Below, in pieces: positions 1-7,492 of a stretch of 64,000 nucleotides of DNA. The stretch comes from Clostridiales bacterium VE202-21 (lineage in GTDB: Bacteria > Bacillota > Clostridia > Lachnospirales > Lachnospiraceae). The DNA is taken from positions 90,874-154,873 of the forward strand of contig BAIF02000111.1 of the NCBI GenBank assembly GCA_000509105.1. Direction: 5' to 3'. The translations under genes were made by a program, and so were the position numbers. The notes under the pieces were generated by a model. That model worked only from the letters and a program-made list of their open reading frames with translations, searched no databases and had not been told where the DNA came from. Positions within the stretch are counted from its first letter, which is position 1, and each line of letters starts with the position of its first letter.

Positions 1-1103
1 CCTTCGCTCCACTTGATATCTTCTTCTTCCAGGCCCTCAATACATTCCGGACGGTTCAATCCCTGAATCCAGAGATCTTGTAAGTTTTCGGCATTCTCCT
101 GCGGAAGGCGCCCCAAAAGCTTTGCCCCTTCCACAATCTCTTTTGTGTATGAGGATCCGTAAACCGCATCGAGAACCCGCGGCTGTATGAACAGGCCCGA
201 ATTGGAATCCCCGCTCACGTTCCAGATCTGTACCGATATAGGGAGCCTTTCCGGTAATTCATCGAGCTGTTGTTTTGTACTGGTCAGATTGCCCAGATAA
301 AGAGCCATTACAATAACCGTCAGCAGGCTGATCAGGATATTGAGGATACTTTTTTTGTAATGACGCCGTATATTTACTAGAATTGTATGTATTCCCTGAT
401 AAAAACTCCTTCTCTTTTCCGGGATTTCTTTCTTGATAGACTCTTCATTTTCCCTCATACAAAGTATCCGTGTTGACGCTTTCTTTGTCTCCTCACTGTC
501 CTCCAGCACTCTGGCCGCTGTATAGACGGTTCCGTCCAGTGTGAATATAGGGTACATACCGGATTTTACCATCTGAAACTTCATCCCGCGGTCTGATGCA
601 TATTTACGCAGTACAGCCTCAAACATACCGGCCGTGTTCACGGCTTCATCTGCATTAAATGAAAACCTCCGCTGCTGTTCTTCCATGGCCACCCGCTTGT
701 AATCGTCCGCAATCTTTGCGAATATGCTTCCGTTTCGGGACATGGTTTCCATTTTTTCAAGATAAGCATCCACGTCCACCTGATCCGATTGATCCTTATG
801 GATACTCGTGCAGACTTCAATCGCCGCCTGCAGCTGTTTCTGCTGCTTCAGCAGATTTTCCTGCTGGCGTGCAACGGCCTCTTTTAGGGGAATCTCCTCC
901 TTCAGTACATTCTCAATCTCTTTCAGGGGCATATCCAGCATCCGCAGCATCTTAATCAGCTTCAAACGCCGGATATCTTCTTCTGAATAATCCCTGTATG
1001 CATTGCCGGTTTCCCTTGCAGGTTCCAACAGCCCCTGCCGCTCATAGTAGCGAATATTCTGTCTGGATATTCCGGTCAGTTCCTCCGCTTGTTTCGTATT
1101 CAA
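1..1103 (-). CDS. MerR-family regulator fused to a membrane/permease-like region (C-terminus beyond the window)
   Basis: Read directly on the minus strand from a TTG start at 1103, preceded by a GAGGGGGTGG ribosome site, and open for 367 codons to the window edge. Residues 1-70 form a MerR winged helix (MNTKQAEELTGISRQNIRYY), followed by a helical dimerisation segment to about 120. Residues 120-240 form a soluble region I cannot name. A single membrane helix (KSILNILISLLTVIVMALYL) covers about 250-272. The next part (TSTKQQLDELPERLPISVQI) resembles the extracytoplasmic start of FtsX/MacB-type ABC permeases. The permease resemblance is my recognition, not a search result. It could be a membrane-bound one-component regulator; the missing C-terminus would decide. 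Confidence 0.75.
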   Translation of the reverse strand, partial: MNTKQAEELTGISRQNIRYYERQGLLEPARETGNAYRDYSEEDIRRLKLIKMLRMLDMPLKEIENVLKEEIPLKEAVARQQENLLKQQKQLQAAIEVCTSIHKDQSDQVDVDAYLEKMETMSRNGSIFAKIADDYKRVAMEEQQRRFSFNADEAVNTAGMFEAVLRKYASDRGMKFQMVKSGMYPIFTLDGTVYTAARVLEDSEETKKASTRILCMRENEESIKKEIPEKRRSFYQGIHTILVNIRRHYKKSILNILISLLTVIVMALYLGNLTSTKQQLDELPERLPISVQIWNVSGDSNSGLFIQPRVLDAVYGSSYTKEIVEGAKLLGRLPQENAENLQDLWIQGLNRPECIEGLEEEDIKWSE

Positions 1104-1153
1104 ACATCCACCCCCTCGTCTGGTTGCATTCTGTTATCTGAATGCTTTTATTT

Positions 1154-1184
1154 ATAATAGGGTGTATAACTGGTATACAGTCAA
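1154..1184 (-). promoter_or_regulatory. MerR-type promoter with 19-bp spacer and dyad
   Basis: On the minus strand a TTGACT -35 (1179-1184) and a TATTAT -10 (1154-1159) are separated by 19 bp. The spacer contains a perfect inverted repeat, TGTATA-N5-TATACA (1163-1179). A stretched 19-20 bp spacer carrying a dyad is the hallmark of MerR-activated promoters. It lies about 50 bp upstream of the MerR start, so autoregulation is likely. The remaining bases between here and the MarR promoter show nothing coding. Confidence 0.7.
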
Positions 1185-1354
1185 GTCTTTTCCGAAATTT
1201 TCTTACTTTTCTTTCCGGGCGCGCCGCTATTACCACATATTTTTTAATTTCCGGACACTTTATATGTCCCCTCAATTTTTTTTACGCTCTAAAACATTCT
1301 TATTCAAAATTTAATTTATTGCCGCGGAGATTTTTTAGAAAATTTATTTAGTAC

Positions 1355-1409
1355 AGTACTTGACAAATTAATAGTCAGGTACTATACTAATATTTGTCAG
1401 GTACATGAC
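1355..1409 (+). promoter_or_regulatory. MarR promoter with overlapping operator
   Basis: TTGACA (1360-1365), a 17-bp spacer and TATACT (1383-1388) form a near-consensus promoter. It is overlaid by an inverted repeat, AGTACTTGAC (1355-1364) and GTCAGGTACT (1374-1383), with one mismatch. A third half-site GTCAGGTAC occurs at 1396-1404. The layout suggests that the MarR protein represses its own operon. A closely similar sequence occurs upstream of ruvA at 38910-38949. Confidence 0.65.
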
Positions 1410-1452
1410 TTTTATGAGATATCCAGCACGATTTACAGGAAAGGAGAAAAAA

Positions 1453-2097
1453 ATGAACGAATTAAAATCAACGATAATAGAACAGCTCCAACAGCTTCAG
1501 ATGCTGATGCATCGCACAACAGTTGCCTCTTTTACGGGGAACGGCAGAGGCCGGAATCCTCTCAGGGGACAGGGCCGTGTATTGGCTATGCTGAAGATTA
1601 AGCCGGAAATCAGCCAGAGAGACCTTACTTATCTTCTGGGCATGAGTAAGCAGTCAATTGCAGAACTGCTTCTTAAACTGGAAAAGAATGAGTTCATCAC
1701 CCGTCATCCCTCAGAGAATGATAAACGGGTGATGATTATAGAACTCACAGAAAAAGGGGAAAAAGCCGCCGGAAGCTTTGATGACAGCGTGCCCGATTCA
1801 GCCGTGATTCTGGATTGCCTGGAGAAGGAGGAACTCGGCAGATTCAGCGATTATCTTGGGCGCATTATCAAACGATGCGAAGAACAATTCCCGAATGAGG
1901 ACTTTGAGCAACGGCACAGGGCAATGCGGGAATTTATGGCACAGCGTAACCCATGTTCCTGCGATCATTTAGACGGACGCACAGCGGAAATGCGCGACAA
2001 GCGGCAAAACGCACGCGGCAATGGCTTTAGTGACAGCAGCACCAGAAAAGGCACACGGCGGCGGGCCGGAAGGGAAGACACAGCCGGCAGACCATAA
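1453..2097 (+). CDS. MarR-family transcriptional regulator
   Basis: A 214-residue protein. The start at 1453 is chosen over an upstream in-frame ATG because AAGGAG sits just before it. Residues 25-140 form a MarR winged helix, with the recognition region around SQRDLTYLLGMSKQSIAELL and a wing containing ENDKRVMIIELTEKG. The C-terminal 45 residues are basic and low-complexity, longer than usual for the family, and contain a CSC motif. It is followed after 32 bp by a cation-efflux transporter, so it probably controls metal export. Inducer unknown. Confidence 0.85.
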   Translation: MNELKSTIIEQLQQLQMLMHRTTVASFTGNGRGRNPLRGQGRVLAMLKIKPEISQRDLTYLLGMSKQSIAELLLKLEKNEFITRHPSENDKRVMIIELTEKGEKAAGSFDDSVPDSAVILDCLEKEELGRFSDYLGRIIKRCEEQFPNEDFEQRHRAMREFMAQRNPCSCDHLDGRTAEMRDKRQNARGNGFSDSSTRKGTRRRAGREDTAGRP

Positions 2098-2129
2098 ATT
2101 TTCAGATAGAAAAAGAAGGAGGAGTACAA

Positions 2130-3083
2130 ATGCAGCCAGATAGGAAATACAGCCCCCGCCTACAGATAGGACAGAGGGTTGGAATTGCAGGAATCCTTGT
2201 AAATGCCGTACTTTTTATCGCTAAGTGTGCCATGGGGTACCTTGGAAACAGCGTATCTGTTCTTGCAGATGCAACAAATAATTTAATGGACTGTGCCTCT
2301 TCTCTTGCCACCCTTATTGGTTTTAAGATGTGTGCGAAACCAGCGGATGAGCATCACCCGAACGGGCATGGGAGAATGGAATATATCAGTGGATTTGTTG
2401 TTTCTTTTTTTATCATCTCCGCAGCATTATCTTTTGGCAAAAAAGCGGTTCTGAGGATTATCAAGCCCCAGGCGGCGGATATGCCCCCGGAATTATTTTG
2501 GATTCCTATTACGGCAATCGTGCTGAAGCTGTGCCTAGCATTTTATACGAAATATTTAAATAAGAAGGTAGGCTCAGCTGCCCTCGGTGCCATGTTCAAA
2601 GATAGTATCTCTGATGCCGCATTGACCGTAATGACGATGATATCACTGCTGCTCTCTCCACTTACCGCTCTCCCTCTGGACGGGATAATCAGCCTCATAA
2701 TTTCGGGAGTGATTTTGTGGTCGGGCATTACCTCCTTTGTGGAACATCTGGATCTGCTGATCGGGAGAGGACAGGATGAAAAAATGAATGATCAGATTTC
2801 CCGCATCGTTTTAGCCGACAGAAATATCTTCTGCAGTATCTTGTCTATTGTAACATTCGACTACGGTCCGGAGAAACAATTCGCCTTTATCCAGGTTGCT
2901 TTGCATAACGGCCTATCGCCGGAAACCGCACAGGCAGAAGTCAGAAATATCATACAGGAACTCAAATCTGCACTGGATCTCGATGCCACTATTTATTGGG
3001 ATTCTAAAATCGGCGGGCAGTATGAGATGCTCCTGCCTTACAGTAAGGAGAATACTGCACTTCTGCCGAGCTATAATCCGTAA
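2130..3083 (+). CDS. Cation diffusion facilitator family transporter
   Basis: A 317-residue protein preceded by GAAGGAGGAG. It has about six membrane helices and then a cytoplasmic C-terminal domain, the CDF layout. Metal-site signatures are visible: ADATNNLMD in helix 2, HHPNGHGRMEY after helix 2-3, and KDSISDAALT in helix 5. Members export Zn, Fe, Mn or Co in exchange for protons; the metal cannot be fixed from sequence here, and the asparagines in the helix-2 motif differ from the classic DSLVD. It forms an operon with the upstream MarR regulator. Confidence 0.88.
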   Translation: MQPDRKYSPRLQIGQRVGIAGILVNAVLFIAKCAMGYLGNSVSVLADATNNLMDCASSLATLIGFKMCAKPADEHHPNGHGRMEYISGFVVSFFIISAALSFGKKAVLRIIKPQAADMPPELFWIPITAIVLKLCLAFYTKYLNKKVGSAALGAMFKDSISDAALTVMTMISLLLSPLTALPLDGIISLIISGVILWSGITSFVEHLDLLIGRGQDEKMNDQISRIVLADRNIFCSILSIVTFDYGPEKQFAFIQVALHNGLSPETAQAEVRNIIQELKSALDLDATIYWDSKIGGQYEMLLPYSKENTALLPSYNP

Positions 3084-3172
3084 TCCCGGCCTCTTCGTTC
3101 GGATATTTTCCGGAATATAGCTGGTCGGCGGCAAAAATACAGATCAGCAGCACGCGGGTTTTCGTCTATCCC

Positions 3173-3484
3173 CTACAACTTTTTCCACACTGCCTGAATA
3201 TCTTTGAGATCCATCTGCTTTTCGATCTGGTTAACGATTTTATCGCTGCTTACATTTGCTACATTCACTTTGCCGTAATCGATCCAGACATAACAAACAA
3301 AGCATAAGACACCCAGCGTCAGACGGAAGAAAAAGGTGCTTTTAGGCCTTTCCTCTGCATCGTCATACAGGTCATGATAAATATGTCCATACCTGGGGTG
3401 CACAGCGGGAATAAAGCTGTCCTCATTGTAAAGCCTTCTGGTCTGCCTTAGAAGCTGGCGGCGTCTTTCTTCTGATTCGTTCAT
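3173..3484 (-). CDS. Small membrane protein of unknown function
   Basis: A 103-residue protein with a good AGGAGG site before its ATG. Residues 1-48 are charged and contain RRRQLLRQTRRLYNEDS. Residues 51-68 form one membrane helix (FFFRLTLGVLCFVCYVWI), followed by a 35-residue outside tail. It faces the CDF gene convergently and lies downstream of the his operon terminator. I do not recognise the family. Confidence 0.6.
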   Translation of the reverse strand: MNESEERRRQLLRQTRRLYNEDSFIPAVHPRYGHIYHDLYDDAEERPKSTFFFRLTLGVLCFVCYVWIDYGKVNVANVSSDKIVNQIEKQMDLKDIQAVWKKL

Positions 3485-3535
3485 AATCTATGTACCTCCT
3501 TTTGGATTTCTTGTTAAGCTGCCCTTAGGGCGCAC

Positions 3536-3575
3536 AGAAAAGGGCATATGATATGTCTACCATATCATATGCCCT
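3536..3575 (-). terminator. Terminator of the his operon
   Basis: A perfect 15-bp stem, AGGGCATATGATATG (3541-3555), and its complement (3561-3575) enclose a 5-base loop. On the minus strand it is followed by TTTTC. It sits 52 bp past the hisIE stop. The U-tract is short, so efficiency is uncertain. Confidence 0.6.
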
Positions 3576-3626
3576 GCCAAAAACAGTTAGAACTCTCTAT
3601 CCAGGAGTGTTGTGGATCCATTCATG

Positions 3627-4910
3627 TTATCTGTCCGCAAGCTCGTTTGTTATATCATCCCAGGTAATTCCCCGTTCCACCATAAGTACCATCGCATGGT
3701 ACAAAAAATCAGACATTTCGTATTTGATCTCCTCGGGATTCGGATTCTTTGCCGCAATCACAAGCTCTGTCGCCTCTTCGCCAATCTTTTTCAGGATCTT
3801 ATCAATCCCCTTATCGAAAAGATAATTGGTATAAGAACCTTCCTTCGGATTCTCTTTTCTGTCCATAATCGTCGAATAGACGGCTTCAAATACCTGAAGC
3901 GGATTCTTTCCGTCGTATTCACTGCCTACAATCGGCTGGAAGAAACAAGTGCTGTTTCCCGTATGGCAGGCCGCTCCGACCTGTTCTACCTTGGCAAGCA
4001 GCGTGTCTTTATCACAGTCGATCGTCATCGTCTTTACATACTGGTAATGACCGGATGTCTCGCCCTTTACCCACTGTTTTTTCCTGCTTCTGCTAAAATA
4101 TGTCATCCTGCCAGACTTGACCGTATGGTCAAAGGCCTCTTCATCCATATACGCCATCATCAGGACCTCATTCGTTTTATAATCCTGCACAATGACAGGC
4201 AGCAGCCCGTCTGAATTCAATTTAAACTCAGAAAAATCCATCATGCTTTCAAAAGATGTCATCCGGATCCCTTCCGCAGCGCAGACATTTTTAAAGGCAT
4301 TAAAATCCATATCCGCCTGACTGATAAACAGGCCCGATACACCTTTCACGCCGTCGCACTTCAATATTTTAAGGATCTCGTCCTGTTCCATCGTGTCCGT
4401 TACGACAACACACGGAATCTGTGTCACATTCATAACCGAATTTAAATCCAGCCTGTGCATGAAAATGATCTCCGTACTGTACTCTTCGATCAGATGCTGC
4501 TGTTTAAACAGCGCGTCAAAATCGTTCAGAGATACCGCGATCCTTTCTTTGCCGAATCGTTTGGATACGTCCTCAATCAGGTCGATGGAAAGGTGCTTGG
4601 AAAAGTTCAGCATGGCGCGCTTTGCACCCGCATAGAGAATCTTCTTTACATCCTCCTGCCTGCGGATATTCCCGCCGGCCACCATCGGAATGCTGATGAC
4701 GCGGTTAATCCTTTTCATCAGGTCAATGGATTCCTCGTGCTCCTCATCTGAATTGGACAGATCAAATATGATCAGCTCATCCGCCCCCATATCTCCGTAA
4801 TGCCTTGCAAGGGACACCACATCGTCCGCGATCACTTCTCTATCATCAAACCATTTTACAGCTTTCCCTCCGTCAATAAATATACAAGGGGTCAATCTCT
4901 TATAACTCAT
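3627..4910 (-). CDS. hisIE: HisF-like/HisI/HisE three-domain fusion (phosphoribosyl-AMP cyclohydrolase / phosphoribosyl-ATP pyrophosphatase)
   Basis: A 427-residue protein with three parts. Residues 1-225 are a HisA/HisF-type barrel (YKRLTPCIFIDGGKAVK, GADELIIFDLS, AGGNIRR). Residues 230-330 are HisI, with metal-binding DCDKDTLLAKV and AACHTGNSTCF. Residues 340-427 are HisE, with KIGEEATELVIAAKN and YEMSDFLYHAMVLM. HisIE carries out steps 2 and 3 of histidine synthesis. Both aspartates that act in HisF cyclase are replaced: the one in PCLD is Phe (PCIF), and the one in VAID is Asn (VSLN). The barrel is therefore probably not a cyclase and may be structural or regulatory. Last gene of the operon, 14 bp after hisB. 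Confidence 0.9.
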   Translation of the reverse strand: MSYKRLTPCIFIDGGKAVKWFDDREVIADDVVSLARHYGDMGADELIIFDLSNSDEEHEESIDLMKRINRVISIPMVAGGNIRRQEDVKKILYAGAKRAMLNFSKHLSIDLIEDVSKRFGKERIAVSLNDFDALFKQQHLIEEYSTEIIFMHRLDLNSVMNVTQIPCVVVTDTMEQDEILKILKCDGVKGVSGLFISQADMDFNAFKNVCAAEGIRMTSFESMMDFSEFKLNSDGLLPVIVQDYKTNEVLMMAYMDEEAFDHTVKSGRMTYFSRSRKKQWVKGETSGHYQYVKTMTIDCDKDTLLAKVEQVGAACHTGNSTCFFQPIVGSEYDGKNPLQVFEAVYSTIMDRKENPKEGSYTNYLFDKGIDKILKKIGEEATELVIAAKNPNPEEIKYEMSDFLYHAMVLMVERGITWDDITNELADR

Positions 4911-4924
4911 TTATCCACTCTCCT

Positions 4925-5515
4925 TTACAGGCTGCCCTTTGTAGACCAAACCTCTTTCATTCTCGGCTCTTCCATGGTAGCCGCATCCAGTGCTTTACCA
5001 AACGCTTTGAACAGGGCCTCCGCCATATGATGGTTGTTGCCTCCGTCCAGAATTTTTAGATGCAGGTTCATTGCTGCACTGTATGAAACCGCATAAAAAA
5101 ACTCCTTCACCATTTCCGTATCCAGCCCGCCGATCTTCTCCACCGTAAACCCGACCTGATAGTTCAGATACGGGCGTCCTGAAAGATCCACCGCACACAA
5201 AGCAAGTGTCTCATCCATGGGAAGCATAAAACTGCCATAGCGCTTGATTCCCGCTTTATCTCCAAGGGCATTGGCGACTGCCTGTCCCAGCGCGATACCA
5301 GTGTCCTCAACCGTATGATGACAGTCCACTTCCAGATCCCCCTTAACCTCTACTTCCAGGTCAAATAGGCCGTGTCTCGCAAAACCGTCCAGCATATGGT
5401 CAAAAAAAGCAATTCCCGTATCAATCCTGCTGCACCCTTTTCCGTCCAGACAAATTGTCAGGTTTATCTCTGTTTCCTTTGTTTTTCTCATGCAGCTGCC
5501 TGTCCTGTCCATCAT
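4925..5515 (-). CDS. hisB: Imidazoleglycerol-phosphate dehydratase
   Basis: A 196-residue stand-alone dehydratase (step 6 of histidine synthesis). Signatures: IAFFDHMLDGFARHG, the metal-binding DCHHTVEDTGIALGQA, and the second metal motif GGNNHHMAEALFKAFG. The start at 5515 is supported by GGGAGGG about 5 bases upstream; an internal ATG eight codons in would remove only a non-conserved tail. There is no fused phosphatase domain, as is normal in Firmicutes. 24 bp separate it from hisD. Confidence 0.95.
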   Translation of the reverse strand: MMDRTGSCMRKTKETEINLTICLDGKGCSRIDTGIAFFDHMLDGFARHGLFDLEVEVKGDLEVDCHHTVEDTGIALGQAVANALGDKAGIKRYGSFMLPMDETLALCAVDLSGRPYLNYQVGFTVEKIGGLDTEMVKEFFYAVSYSAAMNLHLKILDGGNNHHMAEALFKAFGKALDAATMEEPRMKEVWSTKGSL

Positions 5516-5539
5516 ACATCCCTCCCATTTTAATCCTAT

Positions 5540-6835
5540 TTATGATTCTTCAAATCGCACCTTTATCGAATTCGCATGCGCAGTCAGCTGTTCTGCCTCC
5601 GCAAAACGTTCAACATCCAGGTGTACTGCCTCCAGCGCTTCCTTTGAATAAGAAATGATGCTCGATTTCTTCAGAAAATCATCTACGGAAAGAGGGGAAA
5701 AGAACTTGGCCGTACCGTTTGTCGGCAGGACATGGTTCGGCCCTGCAAAATAATCTCCCAAAGGTTCGCTGCTGTATTCTCCTATAAAAATTGCACCCGC
5801 ATTGCGGATCTTCGTCATCACGTTAAAAGGGTCTGCAGTCACGATCTCCAGATGTTCTGAAGCGATCTCATTTGCAGCGTCTATCGCGTCTTCCATCGTC
5901 TCCGCCACCAGGATATGCCCATAATTATCGAGAGATTTCTGTATGATCTCTCTCCTGGACAATTCTCTCACAAACCCATCGATCTGTAAAGATACGTTTT
6001 CTGCCAGTTCTCTGCTGGTTGTCACCAGAATAGCCGATGCAAGCTCGTCATGCTCCGCCTGAGAGAGCAGGTCTGCAGCCACATATCTCGGGTTGGCCGT
6101 CCCGTCCGCCAGGACAAGAATCTCACTGGGGCCTGCGATGGAATCAATACTTACATACCCGTAAACGGCCTTTTTGGCCAGGGCTACGTATATATTTCCA
6201 GGGCCTACAATCTTGTCCACTTTGGGAATGCTTTCCGTACCATAGGCGAGTGCCGCAATCGCCTGGGCTCCTCCCACCTTATATACGGCGTCTGCTCCAG
6301 CCTCCTTGGCGGCAACCAGGGTGGTCGGATTCACCCTGCCGTCTTTTCCCGGAGGTGTAGCCATGATAATTTCATCCACGCCCGCCACCTTGGCCGGCAT
6401 GATATTCATCAATACCGAGGACGGATACACCGCCGTCCCGCCCGGAACATATACCCCTACTCTCCGGAGAGCGGTCACCTTCTGTCCAAGCATCGTTCCG
6501 TCAGGCTTGCTGTCAAACCAGCTGTACTGCATCTGTTTTGCATGGTAGGACTCTATATTTTTTAAAGATTTACGTATAATCTCAAGCAGAGAAGCATCCA
6601 CCTGGGCATAGGCTTCCTCTACCTCCGCGTCTGTGACGAGCACATTCTGCGCATGGATCTCTGCTCCGTCAAACTTCTTTGTAAATGAAAATACCGCTTC
6701 GTCCCCTTTTTCTTTCACCGCATCCAGTATCTCGCGGACGCTGGCCTCATACTTTCCGTAGTTATTGGGGCTGCGTTTTAAGAGGTCTTCCAGCAGATTT
6801 TTTTTTGTACTTTCATCTAATTTTTCAATTCGCAT
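5540..6835 (-). CDS. hisD: Histidinol dehydrogenase
   Basis: A 431-residue zinc enzyme oxidising histidinol to histidine in two NAD-dependent steps, the last of the pathway. Conserved stretches include GPGNIYVALAKKAVYG, SIAGPSEILVLAD, the catalytic Glu-His in EIASEHLEI, and GDYFAGPNHVLPTNGTA. Length is typical. It starts 2 bp after the hisG stop with AGGAGGG inside the hisG end, indicating translational coupling. Confidence 0.96.
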   Translation of the reverse strand: MRIEKLDESTKKNLLEDLLKRSPNNYGKYEASVREILDAVKEKGDEAVFSFTKKFDGAEIHAQNVLVTDAEVEEAYAQVDASLLEIIRKSLKNIESYHAKQMQYSWFDSKPDGTMLGQKVTALRRVGVYVPGGTAVYPSSVLMNIMPAKVAGVDEIIMATPPGKDGRVNPTTLVAAKEAGADAVYKVGGAQAIAALAYGTESIPKVDKIVGPGNIYVALAKKAVYGYVSIDSIAGPSEILVLADGTANPRYVAADLLSQAEHDELASAILVTTSRELAENVSLQIDGFVRELSRREIIQKSLDNYGHILVAETMEDAIDAANEIASEHLEIVTADPFNVMTKIRNAGAIFIGEYSSEPLGDYFAGPNHVLPTNGTAKFFSPLSVDDFLKKSSIISYSKEALEAVHLDVERFAEAEQLTAHANSIKVRFEES

Positions 6836-6837
6836 TT

Positions 6838-7482
6838 TTATCCCTCCTGTAAGAGCTTTCTCAGATTCACGATAAGCTCCTTAATCCTGTCGTTTTCCAT
6901 ACGCATACTGACCGGATTCACGATCATCCTGGCCGAAAGAGGACATACTTCCTCCAATACCACCAGTCCGTTCTCTTTCAGAGTAGATCCGGTCTCCACA
7001 ATATCCACAATCACTTCTGACAGCCCTACAATAGGCGCCAGCTCGATAGAACCATTCATTTTTATGATCTCAACTGTCTGATGTTTTTTATTATAAAAAT
7101 AATCTTTTGCAATATTCGGGTACTTAGTAGCCACGCGGATCAGTTCATGGTGCCGAAGCAGTTCCCTGGCTTCCTCCTGTCCGCACACGCACATTCTGCA
7201 CTTACCAAATCCCAGATCCAGAACCTCGTGCACCTTGCGTCCTTCCTCCACGATCGTATCCTTGCCGACCACACCGATATCAGCCGCCCCATACTCTACA
7301 TAGGTGGGGACATCGGGGCCCTTTGCCAGGAAAAACTTCAGTTTCAGCTCCTCATTGACAAAGATTAGCTTCCTGGAGCTTTTATCCTTCATCTCCTCGC
7401 ATGTAATTCCAAGCATCTCCAGCATTTCCAGCGTTTTATTGGCTAAACGCCCTTTTGTAAGGGCAAAAGTTAAATATCTCAT
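6838..7482 (-). CDS. hisG: ATP phosphoribosyltransferase catalytic subunit, short form
   Basis: A 214-residue protein starting MRYLTFALTKGRL. The ATG at 7482 is preferred over an upstream start at 7512 because GAGGAG lies directly before it and the family begins here. It catalyses the first, committed step of histidine synthesis. It lacks the C-terminal regulatory domain of the long form, so it needs HisZ, which is encoded just upstream and overlaps little or not at all. The PRPP-binding region is visible near DIVETGSTLKENGL. Confidence 0.95.
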   Translation of the reverse strand: MRYLTFALTKGRLANKTLEMLEMLGITCEEMKDKSSRKLIFVNEELKLKFFLAKGPDVPTYVEYGAADIGVVGKDTIVEEGRKVHEVLDLGFGKCRMCVCGQEEARELLRHHELIRVATKYPNIAKDYFYNKKHQTVEIIKMNGSIELAPIVGLSEVIVDIVETGSTLKENGLVVLEEVCPLSARMIVNPVSMRMENDRIKELIVNLRKLLQEG

Positions 7483-7492
7483 GTCTGCTCCT

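Noticed and set aside
6050..6565. Long plus-strand frames opposite hisD and other his genes
   Set aside because: The minus strand encodes well-conserved enzymes; the opposite frames show no family features.
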